Counted from the stretch's first letter, positions 9,188-17,805 are shown. The stretch: DNA of 46,553 bases from Spirulina sp. CS-785/01 (GCF_028330525.1 NZ_JAQMSD010000290.1:1-46553); one strand, 5' to 3'. The notes: generated by a model not told the origin, from the sequence alone. Numbers and translations: made by a program.

Positions 9188-10906
9188 GTGATTCAAAACG
9201 ACATCTGGATCAAAGCAATGGCGCAACAAGGCATGATAACGCCATTTGAGTCCACCTTAGTACGACGCATTGAAGACTCCCACGTAATTTCCTACGGTTT
9301 GAGTAGCTTCGGCTATGATATTCGTTTATCAACCGCAGAATTTCGTATTTTTCGCCATATTCCGGGAACGGTTGTCGATCCCAAGAATTTCACCCCGGCC
9401 AATTTAGACCCCGTACAATTACATCACGATGAAAACGGCAGTTTCTTCATTTTACCAGCCCATTCTTATGGTTTAGGAGTCGCCTTAGAACGGCTTGATG
9501 TTCCTGATAATATTACGGTACTTTGTATTGGGAAATCGACTTATGCAAGATGTTTTCGGGGGGATACACGAGTTGCTTTAGTGGATGGCACTGCACCCAC
9601 CCTAGAAGAAATGGCCAAACGTGCAGAACAAGGAGAACAGTTTTGGGGATATAGTATTGGGCCTCATGGTCGTTTAATTGTCACCTTACTGGAAAATCCT
9701 CGTTATATCGGCAGAGATTCCTTAGTCGAAGTCGTCTTAGATAATAATGAGTCTATTTTCTGTACCCCAGACCATCAATTTATGAGACGAGATGGCAGAA
9801 TGGTTGCGGCACAAGACTTAAAGCCATCGGATTCTCTAATGCCACTTTATCGGCAATTAGAGCGAGGGTATGAAATGGTGTATCAACCCCTTAATGGCTA
9901 TCTTTATCCAACTCATCGCCTCAGTGATGAGTGGAATCTTCGCCATCTTATTTATCAAGATGAACCCAACACCCATCGCCATCATATCGATCATGATCGC
10001 CTTAATAATTGTCCGTGGAATATTATACGGATGAATGAATCGGAGCATATTCGATTACACAATAAGATCAATTATGGGGCTGATTTTGATCCCGATGAAC
10101 ATAGTGAGTCTATTAAACAAGCGATCGCCACTTTAAAAGACGATCCTCAATGGCGAGAAAGGTTTTCTGAACAACAACGTCAAAGGGCGGTTAATTTTTG
10201 GCATAATCCAGAATATGCAGCAACCCGTGAAGCGTTACTAGAACGTCGTCGTAATTGTTCAGACTCAACGCGCCAAGCTCATCGGGAGGCGATGTTACGT
10301 TATTATCAATCTGAACAAGCCAGAGCCTTAACTGCCAAACAGTCCAAGCAAGCATGGGATGCGGATAATGGCACGAGACGAGCAAAACAATCACAAATTA
10401 TGAAGTCCCTAGCAGATTCAACGAGAACTCGTCACGATATTACCGCCGATGTGGTGCGTACTGCGTTGGATCAAACAGGTTCAATTCGAGGGGCCGCTCG
10501 ATTACTGAATTGCGATCGCTCCGTATTTCGGCGATTTCCAGAAGTTTTACACGAGTTTCGAGGACAAAAATTTAAAAATCATAAAGTGGTTGCCGTTCGG
10601 GATGTTCCAGGGACTCATGATGTATATTGTTTGACTGTTCCAGAAGCAGGAAACTTTGCGCTCGAATCTGGTGTTTTTGTCCACAATTGCGGATTAATTG
10701 CCAATTTAACGCCCGCCGAAGCCGGATGGCGCGGGCATTTAACTCTCGAATTTTCTAACTCATCCAGTGCCGATTGTCGTATCTACGCTAATGAAGGAGT
10801 TGTGCAGCTTTTGTTCCTAGAAGGAGAACCCTGCGAGACCAGTTATCAAAAGCGACAAGGCAAATATCAAGACCAACCAGAAAAAGTTATTTTTTCCAAG
10901 GTTTAA
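9188..10906 (+). CDS. dcd: dCTP deaminase interrupted by an HNH intein
   Basis: Deaminates dCTP to dUTP, feeding dTMP synthesis. I chose the GTG at 9188 because Dcd proteins start like VIQNDIWIKAM; an in-frame GTG at 9140 would add 16 residues. The precursor is 572 residues: an N-extein of 121 residues ending GKSTYAR, a 379-residue intein, and a C-extein beginning CGLIANLTPAEAGWRGHLTL with the catalytic-glutamate region LEFSN. The spliced enzyme is 193 residues, normal for the family. The intein sits right behind the active-site Ser/Arg motif, so the unspliced protein should be inactive. thyX follows 33 bp downstream. Confidence 0.95.
   Translation: MIQNDIWIKAMAQQGMITPFESTLVRRIEDSHVISYGLSSFGYDIRLSTAEFRIFRHIPGTVVDPKNFTPANLDPVQLHHDENGSFFILPAHSYGLGVALERLDVPDNITVLCIGKSTYARCFRGDTRVALVDGTAPTLEEMAKRAEQGEQFWGYSIGPHGRLIVTLLENPRYIGRDSLVEVVLDNNESIFCTPDHQFMRRDGRMVAAQDLKPSDSLMPLYRQLERGYEMVYQPLNGYLYPTHRLSDEWNLRHLIYQDEPNTHRHHIDHDRLNNCPWNIIRMNESEHIRLHNKINYGADFDPDEHSESIKQAIATLKDDPQWRERFSEQQRQRAVNFWHNPEYAATREALLERRRNCSDSTRQAHREAMLRYYQSEQARALTAKQSKQAWDADNGTRRAKQSQIMKSLADSTRTRHDITADVVRTALDQTGSIRGAARLLNCDRSVFRRFPEVLHEFRGQKFKNHKVVAVRDVPGTHDVYCLTVPEAGNFALESGVFVHNCGLIANLTPAEAGWRGHLTLEFSNSSSADCRIYANEGVVQLLFLEGEPCETSYQKRQGKYQDQPEKVIFSKV
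9551..10687 (+). other. Dcd intein with HNH homing-endonuclease domain
   Basis: 379 residues from Cys1 (CFRGDTRV, block A) to the terminal HN (GVFVHN, block G), followed by Cys+1 of the C-extein. Block B is CTPDHQF at intein residues 71-77. Between the splicing blocks lies an HNH nuclease of the HNH_3 kind (HRHHIDHDRLNNCPWNI from residue 143, then SEHIRLHNK). After a charged stretch comes a helix-turn-helix-like segment (TGSIRGAARLLNCDRSVFRR, residues 309-328), plausibly DNA-binding. All splicing residues are present, so both splicing and homing look potentially active. Confidence 0.93.
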
Positions 10907-10939
10907 TTAGCACAAAATAAAGTAAAATTCAAGGTTTTT

Positions 10940-11659
10940 ATGGATAAATTTCGAGTCGAACTCCTCAACGCTACCGTTAACCCCCAACAATTAATTTGGT
11001 TAGCCATGCACCAAGACTATTCCGAAGGTTTTGTTTGGGATAGTCGAGAAAAAGTCCCCGATGAAACCAAAGCTGGAGAATTAGTCATTAAACATTTACT
11101 CTCTGGAAATAAAGGCCATTATGGACCCTTAGAACATCCACAAATTGTGTTGAATGTTGGCTTTTTTCCCCACTCTATGATGCAGCAAATTCGGACTCAT
11201 CGCCATATCTCAATGGATGTACAAAGTTTTAGGTACTCAGGACGGCGTATCATGGATGTTGTGGAAGGAAAACGAAATATTGAAGAAGTTTTTTACTTGC
11301 GGCCTGTGGGAAGTTATACCAACCGTCAGGGGAAAAAATATGATTACACCGAAGAACAACGGCAAGAAGATCTAAACTGGTGTTTAGAAGCGTGTAAACG
11401 GTATAAACAGCGTATTGATCAAGGAATGGCAGAAGAACACGCGAGGGGGATTATTCCTTTTGATGCAAGACAGCATTTTGTTCTTAGTGGGAATTTACGC
11501 TCTTTAATGCACTTGCTTGATTTACGCTGGAAAAAAGATGCTCAACTCGAAGCACAAAAGTTTTGTGAGTTACTCTTTGAGCATTTTCAAAACTGGACTC
11601 CCGAAATTGCTAACTGGTATCTAGAAAATCGTGCGAAAAAAGCGCGACTGTCTCCTTAA
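10940..11659 (+). CDS. thyX: FAD-dependent thymidylate synthase
   Basis: Makes dTMP from dUMP using flavin, NADPH and methylene-tetrahydrofolate. The 239-residue product contains the ThyX signature region RTHRHISMDVQSFRYS at 85-100, where the usual RHRxxSxNxxSxRY has Asp in place of the first Asn; the flavin- and substrate-binding Arg and Ser residues are kept. It follows dcd by 33 bp, so the pair provides dCTP-to-dUTP and dUMP-to-dTMP steps; a dUTPase is still needed and is not in the window. Confidence 0.96.
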   Translation: MDKFRVELLNATVNPQQLIWLAMHQDYSEGFVWDSREKVPDETKAGELVIKHLLSGNKGHYGPLEHPQIVLNVGFFPHSMMQQIRTHRHISMDVQSFRYSGRRIMDVVEGKRNIEEVFYLRPVGSYTNRQGKKYDYTEEQRQEDLNWCLEACKRYKQRIDQGMAEEHARGIIPFDARQHFVLSGNLRSLMHLLDLRWKKDAQLEAQKFCELLFEHFQNWTPEIANWYLENRAKKARLSP

Positions 11660-11667
11660 TTTGTCTT

Positions 11668-12315
11668 ATGTCTCCTACGGCCATCACCCAACGCATTGTC
11701 ACCTTACAAGATGCGGAACAACAATTTAATTTAGTCCGTACTGTCGATCCGGACTTTTTTCCAGAATGGCAACGGGATTTATCCCCACTGACGGATACGG
11801 AAAGAGCAGAATTAGACCGAATTAAAGCCAGATATCGCTATCATCGAGCGAGTGGACAATTGGCCGAAGGAGTTGTTAATTTAATGATTGTCTCTCCTAT
11901 TCTCGAATTAGCGGGATTTTATGACCCTCCATTTCGGGTGCGAGGAGAAGTCCCGGTTGAAGTGACAATTTCCCGTCCTATGGATGAAGTGGAAACGGAA
12001 ACGTTACGAGGACGGATTGATTTTTTGGTGGTGTCTGAAGCATTGTGGGTGGTGGTGTTGGAGTCGAAGGGAACGGAATTAAATTTAGAAAATGCCATCC
12101 CCCAAACGCTAGCTTATATGATGGCTAATCCCCAATCGGCCAACTCGGTTTTTGGCATGGTGACGAATGGGGGAGAATTTGTTTTTTTAAAACTAACTTG
12201 TCAGGGAACACCGCAATATGATGTGTCACGGGTGTTTTCCCATTTACCGTTACAAAACGAGTTTTATACGGTTTTGCAAATTTTGAAACGCTGTCAAGAG
12301 AGTATTTTATCCTAA
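11668..12315 (+). CDS. PD-(D/E)XK nuclease-fold protein (restriction-subunit-like)
   Basis: The 215-residue product contains GRIDFLVVSEALWVVVLESKG, which fits the Asp...Glu-x-Lys core of the PD-(D/E)XK nuclease fold, as in the N-terminal domain of type I restriction R subunits. The N-terminal region (TDTERAELDRIKARYRYHR) and AIPQTLAYMMANPQ are typical of small stand-alone cyanobacterial proteins often named restriction endonuclease subunit. There is no helicase, methylase or specificity gene nearby, so this is not a complete restriction system. It starts 8 bp after thyX and may be translated from the same transcript. Real function unknown. Confidence 0.75.
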   Translation: MSPTAITQRIVTLQDAEQQFNLVRTVDPDFFPEWQRDLSPLTDTERAELDRIKARYRYHRASGQLAEGVVNLMIVSPILELAGFYDPPFRVRGEVPVEVTISRPMDEVETETLRGRIDFLVVSEALWVVVLESKGTELNLENAIPQTLAYMMANPQSANSVFGMVTNGGEFVFLKLTCQGTPQYDVSRVFSHLPLQNEFYTVLQILKRCQESILS

Positions 12316-12317
12316 CT

Positions 12318-12893
12318 CTACTCATTATTGGCCTGTTGCCATTCTTCTAATTCTCGGTCTACTGCGTATTTAAAATCAATGGGGATGAGCATCACTTCTA
12401 ACTCTTGGGTTTCGCTTTGTTCGGGGTTAATGAGTGCGTAAACTAATTTTCCCTCAAAGTTCTCATCCCCGATGACAATGCGATAGGGATCACTCTGCTC
12501 TCGGACAAAGATGGTGATTTCGGCGAAAGGGTCTTCTAGGCCATAATCGTCTTGTTCATCGGGAGCAATGAGGAAGGTGCGATCGCGCTCTCCCTCCTCC
12601 AACAAATTTAACAAAAACGTCACCGTCCCTGGACTCGCTGGCCGTTCCTCCGGTTGGGTCATTTGCCACGGAATCTCCTCATCAGGGGTGCGCTGTAACT
12701 CCAGCGTCTCCTCCTCCTCCCGTTCAATGATCAACCCCGTCACCTCGTCTTCCGTCACATCAAAAATACGGCTTTGTTGCGCTTTGACCTCCTCTTGTTG
12801 GGGTTTAGCCACCATCTCATAAAAATAAACCCCTCCTCCTAAAAGTAAGGCAATGACCAATAAAACCCAAGTTGTCTTTTGTAGCTTCATCAA
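12318..12893 (-). CDS. DUF4340-type membrane-anchored protein
   Basis: The 191-residue product has one N-terminal membrane anchor (TTWVLLVIALLLGGGVYFYE) followed by an acidic soluble domain. The order of segments (ITGLxIE-like strand, IPWQMTQPEERPASPGTV, then DDYGLEDPFAEITI) matches the DUF4340 pattern, which in other bacteria accompanies ABC-2/gliding-type transport proteins. Here it is alone. It is convergent with the PD-(D/E)XK gene, 2 bp between stop codons. The exported domain probably faces the periplasm or lumen. Function unknown. Confidence 0.75.
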   Translation of the reverse strand: MMKLQKTTWVLLVIALLLGGGVYFYEMVAKPQQEEVKAQQSRIFDVTEDEVTGLIIEREEEETLELQRTPDEEIPWQMTQPEERPASPGTVTFLLNLLEEGERDRTFLIAPDEQDDYGLEDPFAEITIFVREQSDPYRIVIGDENFEGKLVYALINPEQSETQELEVMLIPIDFKYAVDRELEEWQQANNE

Positions 12894-12953
12894 AGACTGT
12901 CAACGTTTTGAACACCAGAGCAGCATCACCAGACAGAGCAACGCTCCCCCATT

Positions 12954-13328
12954 TTATACCCAACGACCCACCACAACTCGCATCGTTCCATCTTCCATGG
13001 TTTCCTGTTCTTCCAGCGCCAACCCCTGTTCTTGGACAGTAGAGAGAAGGGTTTTATGAGCATATTGTTGGTTAATGGAGTTTACAAACTCCTTCTGGTC
13101 AATATTCGCTCCCCAAAAATCAGCAACGAGGTCATAACTTTCCCCATTCCAGCGAAATCCGAGATCGTAGCGGTTTGGACGACGGATCACATAATCGGCC
13201 TGGGTGGTGTTGCCGCGATACCCGCGCACTTGGGTGTTACGCTCCACATTATGTCCCAACTCCGTTAAAACTTCGTTGAGAATTTCACCGTTTTTAATTT
13301 GGACTTTGATAGTTGAAAAATGAGACAT
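12954..13328 (-). CDS. ycf35: Ycf35 homologue (DUF1257)
   Basis: A 124-residue protein starting MSHFSTIKVQIKNGEIL, with GHNVERNTQVRGYRGNTTQADYVIRR and FRWNGESYDLVADFWG, all characteristic of the Ycf35/DUF1257 family found in cyanobacteria and algal plastids. Its function is unknown. It lies between hppD and the DUF4340 gene, all leftward. No clear Shine-Dalgarno is seen; the ATG is preceded by AACAGTTAACAGTAATCAGT-type repeat sequence on the plus strand. Confidence 0.88.
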   Translation of the reverse strand: MSHFSTIKVQIKNGEILNEVLTELGHNVERNTQVRGYRGNTTQADYVIRRPNRYDLGFRWNGESYDLVADFWGANIDQKEFVNSINQQYAHKTLLSTVQEQGLALEEQETMEDGTMRVVVGRWV

Positions 13329-13400
13329 AGGACTTATAACAGTTAACAGTAATCAGTAATCAATGAGATAAATGTTTAATCAGGAGGTGTTCTGGCACTT

Positions 13401-13450
13401 GACCTGCTCGAACCTCTCCCTCAATGTACAAGAAAACTGTATAGCAGGTC
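13401..13450. other. Hairpin between hppD and ycf35
   Basis: An 8-bp perfect inverted repeat, GACCTGCT (13401-13408) and AGCAGGTC (13443-13450), encloses 34 bases. It lies downstream of hppD and upstream of ycf35, both on the minus strand. There is no T-tract, so it is not a standard intrinsic terminator. It could be a structured leader of ycf35 or chance. Confidence 0.4.
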
Positions 13451-13502
13451 ACGACCGAGAGTGTTGTTGCCTTTTCATCATAACTGCTATCGGCTCCCCT
13501 GG

Positions 13503-14528
13503 TTACGCTCGCACTAAAGTTCCCCGTTGCCGTTGCTGTGCTTCCATGGCCTCGAATAAGGCGCGGAAATTTCCCTCCCCAAACCCCTCGGCCTGTTGAC
13601 GACGTTCGATCAGTTCAAAAAAGAAGCTCGGTTGCTCAAAAATCGGTTGTGTGAAGATTTGTAGCAGGAGGGAAGTGTCCGTTTGGTGATCGACGAGGAT
13701 GTTTTGGGTTGCGATCGCCTCCCATTCAGCATCCGTTAAATTGAGAGTCGGAGAATCCTCTCGCAAACGCTGATAATATAACTCCGGCACATCCAGAAAA
13801 TCCACCCCCCGATCCCGTAATCCCTGAATCGTCGAAATCAGAGGCACAGTGTTCAGCGCAATATGTTGAATCCCAGCCCCCCCATTCACCTCCAAAAACT
13901 CCTGAATTTGGGAATTCTCCGTCGTCGGTTCATTCACCGGAAACTGTAACCCCGTCTCCGGATGCACCATCACCTGAGAATATAACCCCGACTCCTCCGT
14001 CGCAATGGCAAACGTCTGCTGACGTTCAAACCCAAACACCTGCTCATACCAACGTACCGTCTCCTCCAACTCCCCCGCAGCCACATTCAGCACCAAATGA
14101 TCCACCCCAGTAAACGGAGTCGGGGGAAACGAATCCACCAGCGGCCACCGCACCTTGTATTCTAAAAGCCTATGAGTCAATCCCGTGATACTGCGGATTT
14201 GACACCCCCGTTGGTGCGGCAATTCCCAAACCGGGGAAAGCAATTCCCCCCCAAGTTGTTGTACCCTGTCCAGGAGAGCATCCAAATGGGACACCGCAAA
14301 CACCACCTCCCCCACCCCTTCCGGATGCTCTTGCAGATATTGGGCCACCCGACTGCGAGGGGAAAGAGGAGAAGAAAGCGCGAAAACAATCTCAGCACTC
14401 CTCACCCATGCGGTTACTGTATCGGGAGTTTGCTCCATTCCCAACGGAACAAACCCCAGAACGGTGACAAACCAATCTCGCCACTGTTGAGCATCATTGA
14501 GGTAAAAATAGATACAGTCCAGTTTCAT
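13503..14528 (-). CDS. hppD: 4-Hydroxyphenylpyruvate dioxygenase
   Basis: Converts 4-hydroxyphenylpyruvate to homogentisate, the head-group precursor for tocopherol in cyanobacteria. I take the ATG giving MKLDCIYFYLNDAQQW (341 residues) over one eight codons upstream. Two VOC domains are present. The iron ligands are visible as His in GVDHLVLNV, His in GIQHIALNT, and Glu in the closing FFFELIERR. The product is shorter than most bacterial and plant HPPDs but similar to the cyanobacterial type. Hydroxymandelate synthase is a close alternative but unlikely here. A 118-bp gap with the divergent membrane protein forms the promoter region. Confidence 0.9.
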   Translation of the reverse strand: MKLDCIYFYLNDAQQWRDWFVTVLGFVPLGMEQTPDTVTAWVRSAEIVFALSSPLSPRSRVAQYLQEHPEGVGEVVFAVSHLDALLDRVQQLGGELLSPVWELPHQRGCQIRSITGLTHRLLEYKVRWPLVDSFPPTPFTGVDHLVLNVAAGELEETVRWYEQVFGFERQQTFAIATEESGLYSQVMVHPETGLQFPVNEPTTENSQIQEFLEVNGGAGIQHIALNTVPLISTIQGLRDRGVDFLDVPELYYQRLREDSPTLNLTDAEWEAIATQNILVDHQTDTSLLLQIFTQPIFEQPSFFFELIERRQQAEGFGEGNFRALFEAMEAQQRQRGTLVRA

Positions 14529-14646
14529 AATGTTCGTTACCCAACATTCCACTTTCAGTGTGCCGTCTGTTGCTCCTAATGACCCACTTTTCCCTTTACC
14601 TTTATTTGTAACTTAACGTCTTTTCCTTGTCTTCCGTGTAGAGTGT

Positions 14647-15240
14647 ATGCGTTTTTTCCCATTTTCCCTTCCCTCTCTCCCCAAACAACGCTTTTGGATG
14701 GGGTGGATAGTAATGACGGTACTGGGGTTTCTCTTGAGTTTATGGGTGATTGAAATTGGGGAACGTCCCGATGTGGCCAGTTGGCAAGGGAGTTTAGGAG
14801 GATTACTAATTGGGGGAGTCCAAGCAGTCTTATTGCGGGGAAAATTGCAGCGCGTCCGTCAATGGGTATGGGTAAATGCCATTGCGTGGGGAGTGATGAC
14901 TTTGGGGGGAGTCGGTGCAATTGGTTGGGTGACTCCTCGGACAGAAGTGTGGGTAGTCCGCTTATTTTACGGGATGTTTTTAGGCATTCTAGGCGGATTA
15001 ATCCTCGGAATTGCTCAATGGTGGGTATTACATCGACAAGTCCCGTTAGCGCGTTGGTGGGTGGTGTTGAGTGCCTTATGTTGGGGAATTAGTTTAGCCG
15101 TGGGTTGGTCTTTCGGGGGACTCTTACGGGGAGTGACTCATCTCTTTTTAGGGGATGTCATTGGTTTAGGGATTACCTGGGTTTTCGTAGGAGGAATTAC
15201 AGGATGGGGATTAACCATCTTTTTACAGCGTCATTCCTAA
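14647..15240 (+). CDS. Small multi-pass membrane protein with an internal duplication
   Basis: 197 residues with about six hydrophobic segments. Two halves resemble each other: GGLLIGGVQAVLLRGKLQRV then WVWVNAIAWG, and GGLILGIAQWWVLHRQVPLA then WWVVLSALCWG. This glycine-rich G-x-x-x-G/Q-x-x-x-L-R pattern is common in cyanobacterial hypothetical membrane proteins. No functional motif is visible. It is divergent from hppD. Function not recognised. Confidence 0.75.
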   Translation: MRFFPFSLPSLPKQRFWMGWIVMTVLGFLLSLWVIEIGERPDVASWQGSLGGLLIGGVQAVLLRGKLQRVRQWVWVNAIAWGVMTLGGVGAIGWVTPRTEVWVVRLFYGMFLGILGGLILGIAQWWVLHRQVPLARWWVVLSALCWGISLAVGWSFGGLLRGVTHLFLGDVIGLGITWVFVGGITGWGLTIFLQRHS

Positions 15241-15275
15241 TAGGAAATACAGTTAATCATGATTAAAACCGAACT

Positions 15276-15303
15276 GTAGGGGCAATTCATGAATTGCCCC
15301 TAC
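15276..15303. repeat. 28-bp perfect palindrome around GGGGCAATTCATGAATTGCC
   Basis: The two 14-bp half-sites (GTAGGGGCAATTCA and its complement) form an uninterrupted palindrome downstream of the membrane-protein gene. I recall this motif as a dispersed small repeat of cyanobacterial genomes. It can form a strong hairpin in either strand and may serve as a bidirectional terminator between the two convergent genes. Confidence 0.8.
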
Positions 15304-15390
15304 GCCAAAAATCTGTAATCAATTGATTTTATACCAATCAAGCGGATTTCATAGATGACAAGACAGTTAGCTCAGTTAGACTCTCTAATT

Positions 15391-16710
15391 CTAAAAATTA
15401 TAAGCCAGTGGCACTTCATCTTCATCACGAGCATCCCGTTCACGAATCGCGGGGGGAATTCCTTCTAAGTGAATAGAGGCTTTTCCCTGAGCATCGACTT
15501 CATAAACCCAGCGACTTTCATCACACATGGACTGTTCAATCCCTACAATTTCATCGGGAAATTGCCCCTGTTTTTGAGCCACAGTTTTAATTTTTTGCAC
15601 TTTCTCCGTTAGTTCCCATTCTAGCTTCAAGCGTGCAAATTTAAGCCACACATTATATTTGTGGGAATGGAAATCATAATGGTGGGTAATCCACCAAAGA
15701 CGTTGTAACTCAGGAAGATCGGCGAACTCTTGTTGGTTCAGTTGAATTGTACAAAAATCTGCTTTTTCGAGTTTATTTAAAGCCCGATTACTACTTTGCC
15801 ACGACTCTATTAAAGCGAAGCGTAAATAAGGTTTATAAAAGATAAATAAAAAGCGATCAATCAAAGGATTATTAGAAAGCCTCATTCTGGCCGGATAAGA
15901 CGGATTCGCTAAATCAAAATAATGCCGTATTGCTGTATCTATTTTTAAAGATTTCAGGATAGAAAATCGTTTTAATGTTAGAAGTTCTTTTTGTGATATT
16001 TGAGGTAAATTAGCAGATTTTCGGAATACTGCGGCTAGGTAACGATCAGCGACTAAAGACGTTATTTGAGCATAGAGTTCAGGTTGATTTCGGATTGATT
16101 GATTGAGCTTAAAAACTACCTCAAGATTGGTGAATGCAGTTTGAAAATCTCCCTCTAAGTTACGCTCAATTGCCTCTACAATGAGAAGGCGTAACAATTG
16201 GATTAATCCCCAAAACTTAGGAAGAGGACTGTCATGATTGACGGTTAAAAAGTCATAGTTTCTTCCCCAATTAATATGTTCAACTTGAAGAACTTTTTGA
16301 CGAATTTTATCTAAATCTTCTCGGTGATCATGCAAATAATTTTGCAGGTCTTGGGAGAGTGGAGGAATTGTATCTTCTTGAGAAGTTACTACAGTGTCTA
16401 AGTAATCATAGAGTTGAGAATCTACTTTTTGCCATTCTTCCTTGTTTTGGGGCGGAATGCTAACCTCCTGACGAGGGGGGATAACGGCTATATCCATTCC
16501 TAAAGGGAGGGCTAGTTTTTGTAATTCTAAGGCCGCGGAGTTGGGGTCTTCTTGAGGGAATTCTTCGGACAGTTGTGCTAAATAATTATTAAAGTCTTGA
16601 GTGTTTTTTTGAATATATGTATTATTCAGTACAGCCTGAGATAAGAATAGCAACACTATCCCTAGATTCAGCCAAACAAGGATAGTTTTTTTCCATAAAT
16701 GCTGCTTCAT
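15391..16710 (-). CDS. Hypothetical membrane-anchored protein
   Basis: I choose the ATG at 16710, preceded by AAAGGGGA 8 bases upstream, over an upstream ATG at 16761; this gives 439 residues starting MKQHLWKKTILVW. One N-terminal hydrophobic segment (VWLNLGIVLLFLSQAVL) anchors or exports a mostly helical soluble domain. Near the C-terminus KLEWELTEKVQKIKTVAQKQGQFPDEI resembles bacterial proteins that end in a pseudopilin-like or DUF-type 'G-x-P-D' element (GQFPDEIVGI). No enzyme motif is visible. Isolated gene; function not recognised. Confidence 0.7.
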   Translation of the reverse strand: MKQHLWKKTILVWLNLGIVLLFLSQAVLNNTYIQKNTQDFNNYLAQLSEEFPQEDPNSAALELQKLALPLGMDIAVIPPRQEVSIPPQNKEEWQKVDSQLYDYLDTVVTSQEDTIPPLSQDLQNYLHDHREDLDKIRQKVLQVEHINWGRNYDFLTVNHDSPLPKFWGLIQLLRLLIVEAIERNLEGDFQTAFTNLEVVFKLNQSIRNQPELYAQITSLVADRYLAAVFRKSANLPQISQKELLTLKRFSILKSLKIDTAIRHYFDLANPSYPARMRLSNNPLIDRFLFIFYKPYLRFALIESWQSSNRALNKLEKADFCTIQLNQQEFADLPELQRLWWITHHYDFHSHKYNVWLKFARLKLEWELTEKVQKIKTVAQKQGQFPDEIVGIEQSMCDESRWVYEVDAQGKASIHLEGIPPAIRERDARDEDEVPLAYNF

Positions 16711-16830
16711 GGGAAATCCCCTTTTTTCGATGACAACGGTAAGCATTGAGCTATCAGCCATCAGCTGTCAGCTTAAACCTAACACTCAGAAGGAAGTAGG
16801 TTATTGCCCCTATTCTACCCCAGAACAAAA

Positions 16831-17805
16831 TTAAACTTGAAAATATCCCCGATACCAGTCCACAAAATGCTTTAACCCCACCTCAATGGGGGTACTGGGA
16901 GAAAACCCCACATCTTTCATCAAGGGGTCCACATCTGCGTAAGTTTGTACTACATCTCCCGGTTGCATCGGTAACATATTCTTTTCGGCCTTTTTCCCCA
17001 AACAATCCTCTAATACCTCAATCATCGTCATTAACTCGATGGGTTTATTATTGCCGATATTATAAATTTTGTATTGTGCATCACTCACTTCAATAGACTC
17101 AGGAATCGTATCCATCACCCGAATAATTCCCTCTACCACATCGTCCACATAGGTAAAATCACGCCGCATTTTCCCGTGGTTATACACATCAATAGGCTGA
17201 CCGGATAAGATTGCTTTGGTGAATTTCCAGTACGCCATATCCGGGCGACCCCAGGGGCCATAAACTGTAAAAAAGCGTAATCCCGTCATAGGGATTTTAT
17301 ACAAGTGACTATAACAATGGGCCATTAATTCATTAGATTTCTTCGTGGCTGCATATAAACTTACGGGATAGTCCACATTATCTGTCACCTCAAAAGGGAC
17401 TTTTCGATTAGCCCCATAGACGGAACTAGAAGACGCAAAAACTAAATGTTTCACTTGGCCATGACGACATCCTTCTAAAATGTTCAGAAATCCCACCAAA
17501 TTACTATCTACATAAGCATCAGGATTTTCTAAGGAATAGCGGACTCCCGCTTGGGCGGCCAAATGAACAATAATGTTAAAGGAATGTTCTTGAAAAAACT
17601 GTTTCATCCCCTCTCGGTCTGCCAAATCTAGGGCGTAAAATTGGAAGTTTTCATATTGATTTAACTCCGCAATTCGTGCTTCTTTCAGCGACACATCATA
17701 GTAAGGACTTAAATTATCTAAACCAATCACAGACTGGCCTTGGGATAAAAGGTTTTGACTGAGATGGAAGCCAATAAAGCCTGCTGCACCTGTGACTAAT
17801 AGCAT
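16831..17805 (-). CDS. NAD-dependent nucleotide-sugar epimerase, probably UDP-glucuronate 4-epimerase
   Basis: Short-chain dehydrogenase/reductase of the extended type, 324 residues. The NAD-binding GAAGFIG is at 6-12, and the catalytic Tyr and Lys are in SLYAATKKSNE. DNLSPYYDVSLKEARI after the second strand and RFFTVYGPWGRPDMAYWKFT are typical of UDP-glucuronate 4-epimerases, which make UDP-galacturonate for surface polysaccharides. It follows pyk 51 bp downstream in the same direction. No glycan cluster surrounds it. Other C4-epimerases are possible. Confidence 0.85.
   Translation of the reverse strand: MLLVTGAAGFIGFHLSQNLLSQGQSVIGLDNLSPYYDVSLKEARIAELNQYENFQFYALDLADREGMKQFFQEHSFNIIVHLAAQAGVRYSLENPDAYVDSNLVGFLNILEGCRHGQVKHLVFASSSSVYGANRKVPFEVTDNVDYPVSLYAATKKSNELMAHCYSHLYKIPMTGLRFFTVYGPWGRPDMAYWKFTKAILSGQPIDVYNHGKMRRDFTYVDDVVEGIIRVMDTIPESIEVSDAQYKIYNIGNNKPIELMTMIEVLEDCLGKKAEKNMLPMQPGDVVQTYADVDPLMKDVGFSPSTPIEVGLKHFVDWYRGYFQV

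Noticed and set aside
11668-12315. A complete restriction-modification system around the PD-(D/E)XK gene
   Set aside because: No methyltransferase, specificity or helicase gene is nearby; the neighbours are metabolic genes.
13372-13502. A tRNA-like T-arm word (GGTTCGA) in the hppD-ycf35 gap
   Set aside because: No acceptor stem or anticodon arm of correct spacing can be drawn around it.
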